64,000 nucleotides of DNA from Picocystis sp. L7 (taxonomy: Eukaryota > Chlorophyta > Picocystophyceae > Picocystales > Picocystaceae): positions 806,001-870,000 of the forward strand of contig QXJR01000009.1 of NCBI GenBank assembly GCA_020975725.1, written 5' to 3'. The notes below the pieces were generated by a model. It made no database searches. It was not told the DNA's origin and was given only the letters and a program-made list of their open reading frames with translations. Made by a program: the position numbers and the translations under genes. Shown here piece after piece: positions 1-11,894 of the stretch. The stretch's first letter is position 1. The number at the start of each line of letters is the position of its first letter.

Positions 1-1446
1 GCACTTCGGATCTGGACGAACACGTGGATCGATCCCTTCGGTTAACTCGATCGTAAACACGGCGACCCTGGGCGTCGACGGTCGGCGTCCAGGGTCGTCG
101 ATGCGTTCCCGAATGCCCCCCTTCTTCTGCCCCCAAACCTCCGGTCCGAGGGGGTGGGGTCCACGAACCCTCCAATGCCCCCCTTTTGGGAGGATCCTCC
201 ACCCGGGCTCGTGGGGGAGGGGAGCCACACAGGGGAGGTGGCAATCCGACCGTTGGTGGGGGGTGGGGCTTGGCTGGCAGGCGACGAATTCGAACCCCAG
301 AGGTCCCTTCCGAAGACGTCGGATTCTCGGAAGGGGTTTCTTGCATGACGCGACGTCCAAGGTGACGTCGACGGAAGGAGAGGATCGCGATGGGATGGGA
401 CAAGGGCAGGCCTCGGACGAGATGGCGGGTCTCACCGTCGTCCGTGGAAGGCGATGGGATTGTCGGACGCGCTGTCCCATTCCCCGAACCAGGTTACGGC
501 ACCCGATTCGTCTTCTCGATGACGGTCTCGGTGGAGGTCGTTTTGCATGACCCGTCCCTTCGACGAGTGGCCTCGACGGTCCAGGTTTTCCCTATTCCAG
601 CTCACGGACGAGCCGGTCGAACCCCATCGATTCGTGGACGAGCAAGAATCGGACGGTCCTGTTCGTCCTTGGCAACCCGTTCCCAGGAACGATGCCTCGG
701 ATCCGTTCGTCACTCGATTCCGACGTCTCCGAGACGCCGTCGACGCGAGTCGTTCGCCTGTTCCCATTCGTCTGGAGCGGCAGGAACGTTCCCTTTCGAA
801 GCAAGGGAAGGGTAGTTTCTTCCACCGTCGGTTGGACCCCTTCCGAACCTTCCCTCTTTGGTTTCGGGAACACAGCTGGCAGCCTGTTCGGGGTGGGACG
901 GATCTCACGTCATCCTCCCCCTCCTCCAAGGGGGGGCAGGAGGGGAGAGAGACCCAGCCCCTTCCTGTGGGATCGGGATGCACCCAGGGAAAGGGACGTC
1001 GATCCTGGGTTTCACACCTCACGTGCGCTTTTTCGAGCGGGCGGGAGAGCGAGAACGCGTCCCGGGTGGAAAAATCTGGATCGGACGGTGGAGGTGGCGG
1101 TCCTTCCGCCCTCGAGTCGGGGAGATGGGGCCATCCGACGGTCGAGAAGCCACGGCTGCCACCCAGCTGGCCCGGGGGCGACGAAATTCGGGCGAATGTT
1201 CTTCGGTCTCGGAGAGATTCGACGGCATCTCGTGGGACGTATCCCCGCATCTGGACGTGTCGACGAGGCCGTCCTCGCAGAGGATCGCCCGGGGGCGCAA
1301 CCCTTGGGAAAGACCCCCTTCTCCCGCAGAGGACATCAGCAGTAAAACAGAACCATTCCTCTGCACCGATCGTAGTTCCTGCGTCGCGGGGAGGGTTCCC
1401 CCTGCCGATCCCTGCTTCTGCACCGTCCTTTTCCTCCCCCCCACCG

Positions 1447-1455
1447 CAAATATCT
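1447..1455 (+). promoter_or_regulatory. Evening-element-like site (CAAATATCT)
   Basis: The word AAATATCT lies in the pyrimidine-rich stretch about 400 bp before the MYB start codon. It matches eight of the nine bases of the plant evening element, the binding site of CCA1/LHY/RVE-type MYBs. A second, full match lies 160 bp downstream. Confidence 0.3.
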
Positions 1456-1606
1456 CCGTCCTCTGCGATCCAAGCTCCCCTCCGCCCTCCCTCGCCCTCC
1501 CCTCGCCCCTCTCACATCCTCCCTCCCCTCCCCTCCCTCCCCCACTCATCCGCGAACCTTTCAGCCGCGCCTCTCTTCCCTTCCCCCGACCGGGCCCGTC
1601 GCGGAC

Positions 1607-1615
1607 AAAATATCT
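1607..1615 (+). promoter_or_regulatory. Evening element (AAAATATCT)
   Basis: Exact match to the nine-base plant evening element, about 240 bp before the MYB start codon. Two such AT words inside a very GC-rich leader stand out, but function is inferred from sequence alone. Confidence 0.35.
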
Positions 1616-1856
1616 CCGCGTGGGTCCAGCCAGGCTGCGTGCTTCCAGTCGTCCAGTATCGCTTCGACGCCATCCCATCCGCCACACGCAGCACGCCAAG
1701 CAAGGACGTGCGTCGCAGATCCGCAGCCGCAGGACGCAGCCGAAGAGGCGAGGCGTGCCACCGTCGAAAAACGAGAGAAAAAAGAAGAAGGGAGACGAAG
1801 GGAAAGGGTGGCGGAGCGGATCCAGAACGGGAGAACCCACGTCTCCAAAGGACGAG

Positions 1857-3038
1857 ATGGGAAGCGGACAAGTGCCGAAGACGATCAAAGGCGCTTGGAA
1901 AGCACAGGAAGACGAACTGCTCAAGCGATTGATCGAAGCCCACGGGGCCAAGAATTGGACGGTCATCGCACAAGGCATCCCGGGTAGATCGGGAAAAAGC
2001 TGTCGTCTGCGTTGGTGCAACCAGCTGAATCCAGACGTCAAGAAGGAACCCTTCTCTCCCGAGGAGGATCGAACCATCTTGCAAGCCCACGCAGAACACG
2101 GAAACCGGTGGGCGAAAATCGCGGATCTGCTGCCGGGAAGGACCGATAATTCCATCAAGAATCACTGGAACTCCACGCTCAAGAGGAAATACGAGCAAGG
2201 CTTGGCATCCAGGACGAAGGACGACAATGCATCAGGCAGCTTCAACGGATCCAACAACGTCAAGAGCGTTCCCAACAATAACAAGGATCGCACCAGCAAA
2301 AAGAGGCTGCAACCCGATAGCGTAGGGAACACCAAGGTGTTGGTCCCAGAGTACTCCCACCGGAGCATGCCCCAGGCCCCATCCACGCCTCCTTCGGCCA
2401 CCAAGCTTCCGCAACGGAAGAAAGCAAAGACGACGCCCTGTGATGCTCAGCAAGATGGTCACAGGTACGGAGCTTCCCGCGCTGGAGGGAACGCTACCCA
2501 AAGCATGAATCATCCGGACAACCTTGAAGTCATGGAAGCAGACTTCCTTCGTATGTTTGGAGAAGCGACGAGCTACCCTTTCCATGCGCTGGACATGGTG
2601 CAGTCGTCAAGAAACTTTGGCGCCAAGCCAATCTTTTCCAACATGCCGGACGAGACTGCCAACCCTGTTCGTCAGGTGCAGTTCAAGGACCCCTTTGCCA
2701 ACGTAGATCTGCAATTCGGGAACACTGGTGCACAGGCTCCGTCGCCTGCAGCCAAACAGGGGCAAACTGGAATGGGAGGGATGCTAGATCAGGGCAACGC
2801 CCTCCTTGGCCCACTCCCTGGGGGTGATTTCGATCTTCTTCACGAAGACTTCATATCCATGGGGTCGCTTGACATGGGTCCAGTGTTTTCGGGGTCTTCA
2901 GACGAGAGGGGTAGCACGCATGAGCTTGGGAGTGAAGTGCTCAATGCATTTGCCAATGACAACATGGCTATGGAGCAGCTTATCACTCACGGCTTCCCAC
3001 GTTCCGACAGTCAGGCTTTGCTTCAGGCCGTGGGATGA
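1857..3038 (+). CDS. R2R3-MYB transcription factor, MYB44/subgroup-22-like
   Basis: A 393-aa single-exon protein, probably a nuclear DNA-binding transcription factor. Residues about 10-60 form MYB repeat R2 with three regularly spaced Trp, including [15 protein letters not shown]. Residues about 62-112 form R3, where the first Trp is replaced by Phe as in plant R2R3 proteins, followed by [18 protein letters not shown]. The repeats most resemble plant subgroup 22/23 factors (MYB44, MYB73), which are likewise usually intronless. The rest is low-complexity, then Asp/Met/Phe-rich near the C terminus, and could serve in activation; I do not see the land-plant subgroup-22 C-terminal motifs. The ATG at 1857 is chosen because it lies just before the MYB domain; the open frame continues upstream in low-complexity sequence. 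Evening-element-like words lie in the leader. Confidence 0.92.
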   Translation: MGSGQVPKTIKGAWKAQEDELLKRLIEAHGAKNWTVIAQGIPGRSGKSCRLRWCNQLNPDVKKEPFSPEEDRTILQAHAEHGNRWAKIADLLPGRTDNSIKNHWNSTLKRKYEQGLASRTKDDNASGSFNGSNNVKSVPNNNKDRTSKKRLQPDSVGNTKVLVPEYSHRSMPQAPSTPPSATKLPQRKKAKTTPCDAQQDGHRYGASRAGGNATQSMNHPDNLEVMEADFLRMFGEATSYPFHALDMVQSSRNFGAKPIFSNMPDETANPVRQVQFKDPFANVDLQFGNTGAQAPSPAAKQGQTGMGGMLDQGNALLGPLPGGDFDLLHEDFISMGSLDMGPVFSGSSDERGSTHELGSEVLNAFANDNMAMEQLITHGFPRSDSQALLQAVG

Positions 3039-3538
3039 TGGATCTGCACGCGGCACGCACCTGTTCGGCTGCGGGGGAATAAGCGAGGGTGCTGAAAGTT
3101 GGGGGTCTTTGTAGCATTGCCTCCGAGCATGTGGCCGACAGGTGACTCATGAGGGTGGACAGTAGTGTTTAAGCTTGGATGGGTTTGGCTGGTGTGGGTG
3201 GACCTGATGTTGCTTCTCTTGTTTCCAATTTCCGGTCCCTTGGTGCTCTCGGTTGTCCCTCGTGACTTTGGAGACTCGGAGCAAGATATTCCTGATGGAC
3301 ATGCATGTGTGTAGAAAAGGACTAACATTTTCATTAAGCCGATGGATACGTTACCGTTCTCTTGAACCATCTCTCCAACACCATCCGAACGAGACGCATG
3401 TTGCTTGCCCACCATGGCCTCCCTACTCCTATTTACTTCCTATCGACACGCATTCCTTTTGGTTTATTGGTGCGCTCGCGATCGCTCCACGCTCCGAGGG
3501 GGTGTATCTAGCGCCTTTTTTTCCTGCACCTTCTGGGT
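3039..3538. other. 3' interval between the MYB gene and a convergent gene
   Basis: About 500 bp between two convergent stop codons, presumably both 3' UTRs. No other gene or repeat seen. Confidence 0.5.
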
Positions 3539-4141
3539 TCAACCTTGCATGGCTTCGTCGAGCGGTTGGAACTCGAAGTTCCTGCCCATGCCGAGTTCCA
3601 CGACCACGCGACAGCGCGTCTCCAGGGTAGGCAGGAGGGCCAGGTACCTGAGTTCGGCTTGAGAGAGGATCTTTCCATCCTGGATCCACAGCACCACGCC
3701 TCTGTTTTCGTCTTGCAAGCTGTCCAAGGCGCGCGTGAGCACTCCTTCTTCGTAGTACCTTCGTATCTTTTGCTTGCCGAGGTGCGCCATGCGAACGCCG
3801 TGCACTTGGGTCAAGTACGCTTCGACATCACCAAGCCCACGTGCGTTGACGTTGACCAGCCGGAAGTTCCTGCCGCGGAGCCAGTTGACGTACCGTCCTT
3901 CTAGACCGCCTTCGGCAGGCACACGTACGCCGAGTGCGCCACACTCGTCCAACAGCTCGGCGAACCGTTGGCGATCGGGACGGATGAGGTCGGCGCCGAC
4001 GAACTGGAGCCAAGAGGTGGTGGCCTTTGCACACACGTGGTTCCTTCCACGGTGGCTTGCGATCCTCGTTCGACCCTTTCCATCACGCGACGAGAAGAAG
4101 AGAGGTGTTGCAGGTCGTGCGCACGTACGTGCGTGTGCCAT
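3539..4141 (-). CDS. Unrecognised 200-aa protein, possibly organelle-targeted
   Basis: A single-exon frame on the minus strand, 200 aa from the ATG at 4141. The first 45 or so residues are rich in Arg, Ala, Ser and Thr with few acidic residues, which resembles a transit peptide. The following 150 residues have normal globular composition (segments such as NWLRGRNFRLVNVNARGLG and RYLALLPTLETRCRVVVELG), so I believe it is a real gene. I do not recognise a family. The frame stays open upstream of 4141 to 4261, but that part has promoter-like composition. It converges with the MYB gene. Confidence 0.6.
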   Translation of the reverse strand: MAHARTCARPATPLFFSSRDGKGRTRIASHRGRNHVCAKATTSWLQFVGADLIRPDRQRFAELLDECGALGVRVPAEGGLEGRYVNWLRGRNFRLVNVNARGLGDVEAYLTQVHGVRMAHLGKQKIRRYYEEGVLTRALDSLQDENRGVVLWIQDGKILSQAELRYLALLPTLETRCRVVVELGMGRNFEFQPLDEAMQG

Positions 4142-7100
4142 CGCGAAGTCTCGACCATCCACACCCATTCCCCACCCAGATACACCCCCTCCCAAGGGAA
4201 AGAACCAGGACCAGATGCACCCTTCCACGTTGCAGAAGCCCATTTCGGCACCCTCCCACACACACCCGATCTACCGAGTCGCACACACACACGGTTCGTC
4301 TCCATCGTGGGCACCGTACCGCCCATGGCGGTTGCTTCCGATTCATCATCGACGCGTGGCCCGTTTTCTTGGTGAATCAAAGGAAGGACGGCTTGCCATC
4401 GCGCTAGACGGATGGCATTGGAGCTCGCCCACGAGTCTTCGACGCTAAAATACATCGTGTGTCGTCGTACACCAAGGTGCACCTCGCCCTTTTAGCTACA
4501 AACGACATTACTAACAGCCACAAGGGGGAAATGCACCTAGCTGTGGAAACGCGTGAGAGAAAGTAACGATTGATAACGTCACTAAACAAGTGAGGATTCC
4601 GGATGATGTAGGAACAAAGTTGCAGGGTGAAGAGTAGGAACGGTCTTCGAAAACACGCACTTGCGTTCCTCTTGAGGAAAAACATTCACAACTAGCATCT
4701 ATGGCACGCACACGCTCCCGCAAAAGCAATGGTCAATGTCATCGAATCCAAGCAAGCCGAGTTGAAACGGAAGCAAATACCATACCTTGCCTAACCTTCA
4801 AACTACTTCTCTCCTATTTCAAGGAACACGGTTCAATAAATGAAACATTGGTATAGATTGTCATGAGGATAAAAGTATTTCGTCATCCTTCTTGGCAATT
4901 ATTTCTCATGTATCAGATATTGTATAGAAGGGCGAGCAAAAAACTACTTGCACGATGAGCTCGTTTTGTGATTAAGGTGTGCCAAACAGACTTGTCCATT
5001 TCTTGCGCGGTTGGGATTGAAGATGAAGTTCATACGTTTCCATTGCATTTGTAGCTTATGTTGAAGCAATTTTACGACGATCTTGTGACAATATGTGTCG
5101 TGTTGCCAGGAATTTCGCAGCATGTACCGTACGAGAACACTTTCTAACGAAAACTACACCAAACATCGGTGGGCATCCAATTCTAGAATCTCGACGTCCC
5201 CACTTTGTGCAGTTTGTTAATTCAACGCGCTACCTTCAGCGGACAAACGAGGAACTCCTCGTTTTTTCAAGCAACGAATGAGGCTTATCAAAGCTTGTCC
5301 GAGCGCATTATGAATTCCTCGTTATGTTTCCCTCTTGGTACAAAAGCTTACCTTCAACGAGTACATGCCCCACAAATGCAAACACGACCGTTTCGATCCA
5401 ACTCGTCGAATTTTGGGGAAATGCTCACTCTAGGAGCGACCACACCCTTTCTCTCTCTTCGAAGACAGGTGACCTTTGCAAATGAACGCATTTCCCAATC
5501 GTTGCAACCACAGCTGATACCGATAGGGACGTTCGGGGTTTGCGCCACATCAACTGAGGAGGGGGTCTTCACAAACGAACAAGATTGAGGCCAAAACCCA
5601 TGTAGCTTCGCGTGGTATACTGCAATAGGAGCCGGACACATGCAATTTCAGTCTAGCCATTGATCAAGCGTAGCCCGTGGACATCTTTCGGATGCCGGGG
5701 AGGTAACTCTTGATGGAGCATGAAAGACAAATATTCTACTCATTGTATCATCAACTCGAAAACGGACAAACTTGCGGCAACTCAAGAGCTATACAAAACA
5801 TAATGAAAAGAAACATCTATCGCACTATTGCGTCTGCGCTCTCACAAAGTCGGAAGTGGCAATACTTATGGATTTGGGGTTTGAAGTTGCGTCCAACATT
5901 GCGGCCGAATTCAATCGTTCAACATAATTATTCCAAGTTGCATGGCATAGAAGAGACACGGTGAGTTGTGGCTTGACATTGAAAAAGGCGATCGAGATGG
6001 ACGAAATAACGTTGGCAATTCGAGAATAGCTGTCCGCACTTGAACCTTGCCTTCAATTACTACCACTGCTATTACAACGATGGAACTCTCTAAAAAGGTT
6101 TAATGCTTCTCGGGGAACGTAAAACAAAGTAACTTTGCAAACGATGCTTACCTCTAGTAATCGTAATGTCCAAGCAACAAATCCCGAAAACGGCTTTACT
6201 TGTTTGTACTTATGCTTCGTTCTTTCACGAATCCAAGCAACGCATATTTTTCGATTCATTCTTGTATTTTCCTTCTGCGCACAAGTAGGGAGGTTGTTCT
6301 CTTGTAGATCCTCGCCAAGGAGGGCTCGGTAAAGGTTGGATCGTGGAAGTATTCATCACTTGCATGACCATAAGGAAAAGGATTCGAAGTGAAGTAATGT
6401 CTAACGAGGGACGTTGCTCCACATTTCGTGTCATACATGCAATCCAAAGGAGCTTCGGAGATTCTGTACGACAGCTTGCACGAGTAATTGAACGGTAATA
6501 CGTGAGACGTGATGTAGCATTCTCGTCTTGACTCGTATGAAAAGCAAGTATGCAACTAGCATAAGCGCTTCGTACGCATTTGGCAAGTTGCGCATGCATA
6601 TTCGGGACAATGAGGCACTTGCTATGTCTCGTCCGTTGCCATGATGAAAGGAGGTACGAAAACAGAAGATGTGGTTTAGGTGTATGTTTATGATTACGCA
6701 AATGTCTTCGAAGTAAATTCGAAGTTTTTGCTCGTCTATGTCCATTTGCACTCTCAAGACTCTAGTAAAATCGCAACAGGAGGGAACGTCCAGTACTAAG
6801 AGTGCAAGCAGCACTTTCGAGAATCTTTTCGGCATGATCGTTGTGATGCATAATCTAATCCTCCTGCCCATTGCTGTGCGGAATACCCTGGGTGTCTTTG
6901 CTTGGTCAGGCAGTGGGAATTCTTGCACGATCGACTGGCCCGTGCATTGGTCCAGCTCCGTGATTGGGGCTCAGAGATCATGGGGGGGCTCTACCAAAGC
7001 AGACAGATCTACCAAATAAACACAGTCCAGCAACTTTCAGAATTGATGGTAGCAACATCGATTTCGCTGCAGGGGGACTATTCTCAATCAAATCGTATGA

Positions 7101-7672
7101 GCTTTCGAGACTGAATTGTATCCAACCACAGAAGCAGTTCATGTCCAGCCCAGGTTGCCTTCAAAACTAAAGAGGCCTTGGTCATTCCTGTACTGTCAAT
7201 ATTTCTTATTGAAGGATTGCAAGCAGCGTCACACCTGTTCGTTTGATGCATGTACCAATCTTTTGGTTGCTGCAATGCCCTCACACAAAAATTTTCCGCA
7301 CCTGTTGGAGCTTAGCAATGCAGCACCAGCCACGCAGTATTGACTGTCGTCGGAAGCAGGATTGTGTGGTCAGTCTTGCCAAGCAAGTCCCCAAGGTGCA
7401 ATGACGGTGGTTGACTCAAACATTCAAGCACTTGCCTGGGGAACGGGTCAAAGTCGGCAGTAAAGGCGTATCCTTTGAGCAACCCACCTCAACAAGATAC
7501 AATTACTGATTTCTGTTCGGCGCTTAAGCCAGCACTGATTGCAGAAGCTGCATGCTTTGTGAAGTTGTACAACGCGGTGCAATCATGCAAACCGAGCCTC
7601 TCAGCCTCTCAGCGGTGTACTATGAGCTTGAGACGCAAGGGGAAGAGTACTGTTGCTCATTTGGAAGCATGC
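4142..7672. other. 3.5 kb without a recognised gene
   Basis: The first 300 bp are GC-rich and probably the promoter of the minus-strand gene ending at 3539. From about 4500 the sequence becomes clearly more AT-rich. Only short open frames occur and none resembles a known protein. I see no tandem repeat or RNA gene. Confidence 0.4.
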
Positions 7673-8854
7673 CTATGCTTGTCTCGCGGCTGAGCGGCAG
7701 AAGCACGCAGTAAACATAGCTAACAATGCAGCAAATGCCAAGTTGTTGTTTCTGCTGCCACGTTGCCTGTTCCCAAAATGATAGTAATAATTGCCGGGAC
7801 GCCGCCTGCGATTGCCCCCAAACCGGGCGCCTGCAAACATGTTTCGTGGTGGTCTCTGCCTACGATTCCCAGCAAAATTAGACTGGGGGATGGGCTGAAA
7901 TGGCTGCGCATATCCCTGCTGCTGAACTGGCTGACTGTATCCAGTTGGTCCCCCATGAGGCGGCGTAGGCTGTGGAACCGGCTGTGAATAGGTCTGAGGT
8001 GGTACATATGCAGAGGCCGGGGGTTCTGCAGGAACATAGTCATCTGGGTCTGGAAAGTAGACAGGAGGCGGTGCGGTCGGTGCAGGCTTCGCATGGTGGA
8101 CATGCTGATCCTCCGAAACACTTGTGGCTGCTGGTGCTGCCCCGCTGGAGGCTTCGGGGACAGATGGAGCGACTGTTTCTACCTCAGGTGGTGATGGAGA
8201 CACGCCAGGTTTTTCGTCATCTTTCGCGTTGGTTGCTTCATTTTTCTGTGGGGGCGTTTCGGTGGCAGGCTCCTCTTGCTTCCTTTCAGGGTCCTCGAAA
8301 TAGATCGACAAGCGAATTCGACCCCCAGTCTTTTTCTTTCCCGTTTCGTCATACAAATCGTGCGTTTCGTCTACCCTTTCACCAGTGAGCGCTTCTTTCA
8401 CAGGCACTACGGCAGATCCTAGGCTTTCTTCCTTCAAGGTCTTCCTGGAGAAAACCTCTACGTCAAGGGTGTCCAACACATTGGGAATGTTCTTCATGAC
8501 GAATTCCTGGTTCCATGTCGGTTCCGTACCCTGCCTGTGCGCGATCAGGGTCACTCTCTCGGCTCCGAAGCACCGCAGCACTGCAAAGGAGCTCATTTTT
8601 CCAAACATCACTACGGTCGGTCGGACGTCCGAGGTGCATTTTCGTCAGCTTGGTTTTTCGTCTGCGGTCCTGTCTCTGTTCGTCTTGTCTTCCATTGGGA
8701 GGGTCTCGTGACACGTCCATCTCATCTATCATGCGTTCTCTTCGTTTCGTCGATGCAAGCTTTCCCACGCACCGGTGTTTTTCAAGGACGAGGCGGACAC
8801 GATCGTGACGTGCAACGTTCCATGTCGGATCTTCTCCTCCATGCTGCTCGACAT
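7673..8854 (-). CDS. SRC2-like protein: C2 domain, Pro-rich linker, C-terminal hydrophobic segment
   Basis: Two exons on the minus strand: 8854-8773 and 8610-7673, joined by a 162-nt intron with donor GTGCGTG, a CTGAC word and acceptor GTAG; 339 aa. Residues about 12-130 form a C2 domain (GTLHVTIVSASSLKNT, then FAVLRCFGAERVTL, EPTWNQEFVM). A long Pro/Ala/Gln/Tyr-rich region follows, and the protein ends with a short hydrophobic segment (LAFAALLAMFTACF). This order matches the plant SRC2 (soybean gene regulated by cold 2) type, which associates with endomembranes. The usual loop DPYV is SSFAV here, so a main Ca2+-ligand Asp is absent and Ca2+ binding may be weak. It is divergent from TIPIN across a 1.5-kb interval. 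Confidence 0.78.
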
Positions 8855-10329
8855 GCTACTGTTCGTGGCGGGAAGCTGAACCTTCCTTCGATGTCCAATT
8901 CCAAACCGTGGACAGAGGTGGACGTGCAACTGGACCAATGGACAATGTGGTTCGAAACAAACCCTTCTCCAGATTCAAGACCGTTGACGACCCTGGACCG
9001 TTGCCCCTCCCCCCCCCCCCGAGACGGATCGGATCCTCGTCGGGTCACGACCCGGATCCCGGATATCTCGAGGGAGCACGTGGGGTCCTCCAAGCGAGAG
9101 AGGAACGGTACCCGTGGAGGGGACCCCAGTGGCCTGTCCCGACCCTATCTCCGGCTGGGTCGATCTCGGACCGTCCGATCGGAAATGCGAGGGGAAAGGG
9201 GATTGCGATCCGACCACTCACACCACACGACCAAGACAACAGGTGCAAGCGGAATCGGACACGCCGAAGAAACACACCACGTCTACCTCCGAGAGTGGTG
9301 GTTGGGGCAGCCTCGGAAGCGACACTTGAACGAGGATCGCTAGGAAACGAGCTCGGGGATGACGTTCCATACCGTTGCCCTTGTGTTCGAACCCGGCTAG
9401 AGCAGAAACGACAACCGCAATTCCATTCTCTCCAGCAACCATTTCAAATGTCCTCCCTACGAATGCATGGAACGGTACGCAAAAAAAACGAACGCAGGGT
9501 TGGTAGGAAGCGCATGGAACGATCGATTTCGTTTGACGACACGCCGATCGTACAAGAGCACCCTTGGATCGTCCATGAAGTGCCCTTTCTTCGATGTCAT
9601 TGTAGAACGTTTTGGATTCACATCTTCGCCTTGGCAGAGGCAAGCCGACACCAATGGTGAGCGTAGCAGAAAAGCGCGTTCTTCGGTTTCCTTCCGCCTC
9701 CCTAGAAGATCTGTCCGTACGAGTGAGCATCACCCACGTCCTCGGCGGTGTGCATGCTCGTCTCAAGGAGAACGCGCGCCGTTTGGATTCGAATCATCGG
9801 TAGGGTTGGCATGCATCCGACGTCCAAGGTTTGACTTGCACCCATTCCTTCGAGTTGCAAGGCATTCTCCCGATGTGAAGATGGCATCTTTTTCGCGTGT
9901 GCATCCCACCGTCGTGCCGACGATCTGTTGACGTGACCGGTCCATGACCGAGCGCGTTCCGTATCTGTTTGGACGCACCAAGCACGTGCCACGTGGCACC
10001 TCGTCATGCCGATCGGCACTCGCACCTTGTCCACGTGGCGGATGTGGCATCCAAGCACGCCCACGTGGTGTCACCCCCCCTCCATCCTCTGCAACGATCG
10101 GTCCTTTCCCCCCTCGTTCTCCCCACCTTTCTCCCCGCCCTCCCTCTTCCTCGATCGCGACCCGACGAGGCCGTTCCCCTCCTCGCCCCTCCCAGTTCGA
10201 TTGGTTTGGACTCGGCGGGAAAGCGCGGCAATTTCCACCATTTCCGCTTCGAATCGCCACGCGCAGGCGCGCTTGTGAGGAGCTTTCGATCCGATTCGAC
10301 GCCGGAGGGAGGATTTGGAAGGATCGAAC
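8855..10329. other. Divergent promoter interval between the SRC2-like gene and TIPIN
   Basis: GC-rich with many short words such as GGACCGT and TCGGACCG. No convincing coding region. The right end holds a cluster of CCACGTGG boxes next to a pyrimidine-rich TIPIN leader. Confidence 0.45.
9983..10068. promoter_or_regulatory. Cluster of CCACGTGG (G-box) sites
   Basis: CCACGTGG occurs at 9989-9996 (inside the palindrome GCCACGTGGC, 9988-9997), 10031-10038 and 10061-10068, with a further CACGTG at 9983. They lie 260-350 bp before the TIPIN start. In plants such boxes bind bZIP and bHLH factors. The same box occurs twice upstream of the mTERF-like gene. Confidence 0.4.
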
Positions 10330-11492
10330 ATGGCCGAAGCGAACGCCAAGGCGCCTTCTGGATGCTACAAGTGCGGACAGCAGGGACACTGGTCGAGAGA
10401 CTGTCCCGCAGGAAGGAACACGCATGAAGACGTCGAAGAAGGCGCCCACGTCGACAGGTGCGTTGCAGGACGAATCGGACGATAACTTCGTGGATTTCGG
10501 GCACGTGCTGACGCCTTCTCGATCGGATCTGGACCTCCTTGGATTCCAGGAACGAAGGCGATGCGAACCAAGAGAAAGTGGAGGAACCCAAACCCGTGCG
10601 TAGGAATGCAAGGAGCAAGCTCACAGTGGACATGTTGAAGGAACCGAACGGCATCCCACTGGTGTACAACACCTTTCCCGATCTCTTCCGCGCGCAATAC
10701 AAGGGAAAAGGACACGAGGTGGGGGATCTGGGACGGTTCTTGACCATGTATCGCCGGTGGCAGAAGAAATTCATGGGCGTCACCTCGTACGAGGACTTCC
10801 TGCTGAAGCTGGAACGTGTGGGTGCCACCTACCAGATGAAGAGAGAGTTGAAGGAGCTGCGGTACGAGGCTTGGAAAGCCATCGAAGAAGAGTCCAGGCC
10901 CGGAGGATGGAGGATGGCAGATGAAGAGGACGGAGCGACCAAGGACCGACAGGAAGGAGAAGGCCTAGCGAAAGGTCCTGTGGAGGACGAAGTGGACGAG
11001 TTCGGTTGGGACGAGGAGGAAAGCTTTGATGGGGAGGGCGATGGGAAGGGCGCTGTCCCTCCGGACGATGTGCTGCAGGACATGGACCAGTACATGTGCG
11101 GCAGCATCCAGGAAGACCCTCCACCATCCCACCACGACGCGAAGGAACCACCGACGACGACCGGTACGGACGCGGGAGGAAACGGGGACGGCCAGGACAA
11201 TGGCAAAGGAACAGTGTTCGGTGGTTCTGAAGTCCTTCGATTGCCTGGGATGGACGAGGAGGACTTCCGAGATGCAGATGGAATCCTGGATCCAGACCAG
11301 GAGATCTCTTCCGCACCGGAGGCGAGCGACGAGGACGGATCCATCGAGATGGAGGACGGTGGTCATGGCGGCGTAGGCGATGCGACCATGGATGCGTTGG
11401 AAGACGACGTGGAAGATTTCGGAGCGCGAGTGGATCCTGGTCCACCTACCAAGCGCTCGCGCGTGTTGCTGGACGACGACGAGGACGACTGA
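10330..11492 (+). CDS. TIPIN: TIPIN/Csm3/Swi3 replication-fork protection protein with CCHC zinc knuckle
   Basis: Two exons, 10330-10457 and 10550-11492, with a 92-nt intron (donor GTGCGTTG, a CTGAC word, acceptor TTCCAG); 356 aa. Exon 1 encodes a CCHC zinc knuckle (CYKCGQQGHWSRDC). Exon 2 starts with the Swi3 domain (about residues 60-150; NARSKLTVDMLKEPNGIP, then FPDLFRAQYKGKG and YRRWQKKFMG). An acidic tail rich in Asp/Glu/Gly follows. TIPIN pairs with Timeless/Tof1 at replication forks and supports checkpoint signalling. Zinc knuckle plus Swi3 domain is the known plant arrangement. Splicing is needed because the two exons lie in different frames; the intron sites are my inference but restore a smooth reading. 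Upstream lies a G-box cluster. Confidence 0.88.
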
Positions 11493-11675
11493 GGCGCAAT
11501 CGCAAGCATCCAATGCCACTCCCTCTCTTTCCATTCATGGATGTGCCTTTCGTGCTCTTCTTCAGGCAGGATCCATTGCCTTGCTTTCCTTGGAAGGCGT
11601 GTGCCTGTACGTCTTGGTTTCGAAGATGGAATCCTGCCCAGCCCAGTGCAGTCCATTCACGGATGTGCATTCCAC

Positions 11676-11894
11676 CTATCGATTGGTTTTCGACGACTTG
11701 CTCGATTCCCGTGCTTCTTTTTCCTGTTTCTTGGCTTCCCTCTCCAGGCGAGCGGCTTCTTTCGCCTCTGCCGTGTTTCCAACGCGTGAAGCGATCCCTT
11801 GCGCACCACCGCCGGCGTTGCCGGACTTCTGGTCCTTCGCCAGCTTCCGCTCGCGCGCCGTCCTCTGCTTCTGCACGTTGCTTCCCTTTCCCAT
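11676..11894 (-). CDS. SERF/4F5-like small basic protein
   Basis: A 72-aa protein on the minus strand with ATG at 11894. It opens with MGKGSNVQKQRTARERKLAK, which resembles the SERF/4F5 N-terminal motif (a basic start with xxQKxxxARERxxxK), followed by a Gly/Ala stretch and an Ala/Glu/Lys-rich helix. Proteins of this group are small, highly charged nucleic-acid- or protein-binding factors of poorly defined role. The frame is open far upstream, but with non-coding composition. It converges with TIPIN, 183 bp apart. The family call rests on a short motif. Confidence 0.5.
   Translation of the reverse strand: MGKGSNVQKQRTARERKLAKDQKSGNAGGGAQGIASRVGNTAEAKEAARLEREAKKQEKEARESSKSSKTNR

Larger units (their letters stand above)
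1..1856 (+). other. Upstream region and leader of the R2R3-MYB gene
   Basis: GC-rich DNA without a recognisable coding region; the long open frames here have low-complexity Arg/Ser/Pro composition typical of GC-rich non-coding sequence. Roughly 1430-1610 is strongly pyrimidine-rich and probably belongs to the promoter or 5' leader of the MYB gene that starts at 1857. Confidence 0.5.

Noticed and set aside
432-1932. Long overlapping open frames on both strands upstream of the MYB gene
   Set aside because: Low-complexity Arg/Ser/Pro/Gly composition, open in several frames at once, as expected for GC-rich non-coding DNA.
6431-6928. 165-codon minus-strand frame in the AT-rich gap
   Set aside because: No recognisable motif and an alternative start; probably chance.
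9218-9766. 182-codon minus-strand frame in the SRC2/TIPIN interval
   Set aside because: Composition fits promoter sequence; no family and no supporting splice or start context.
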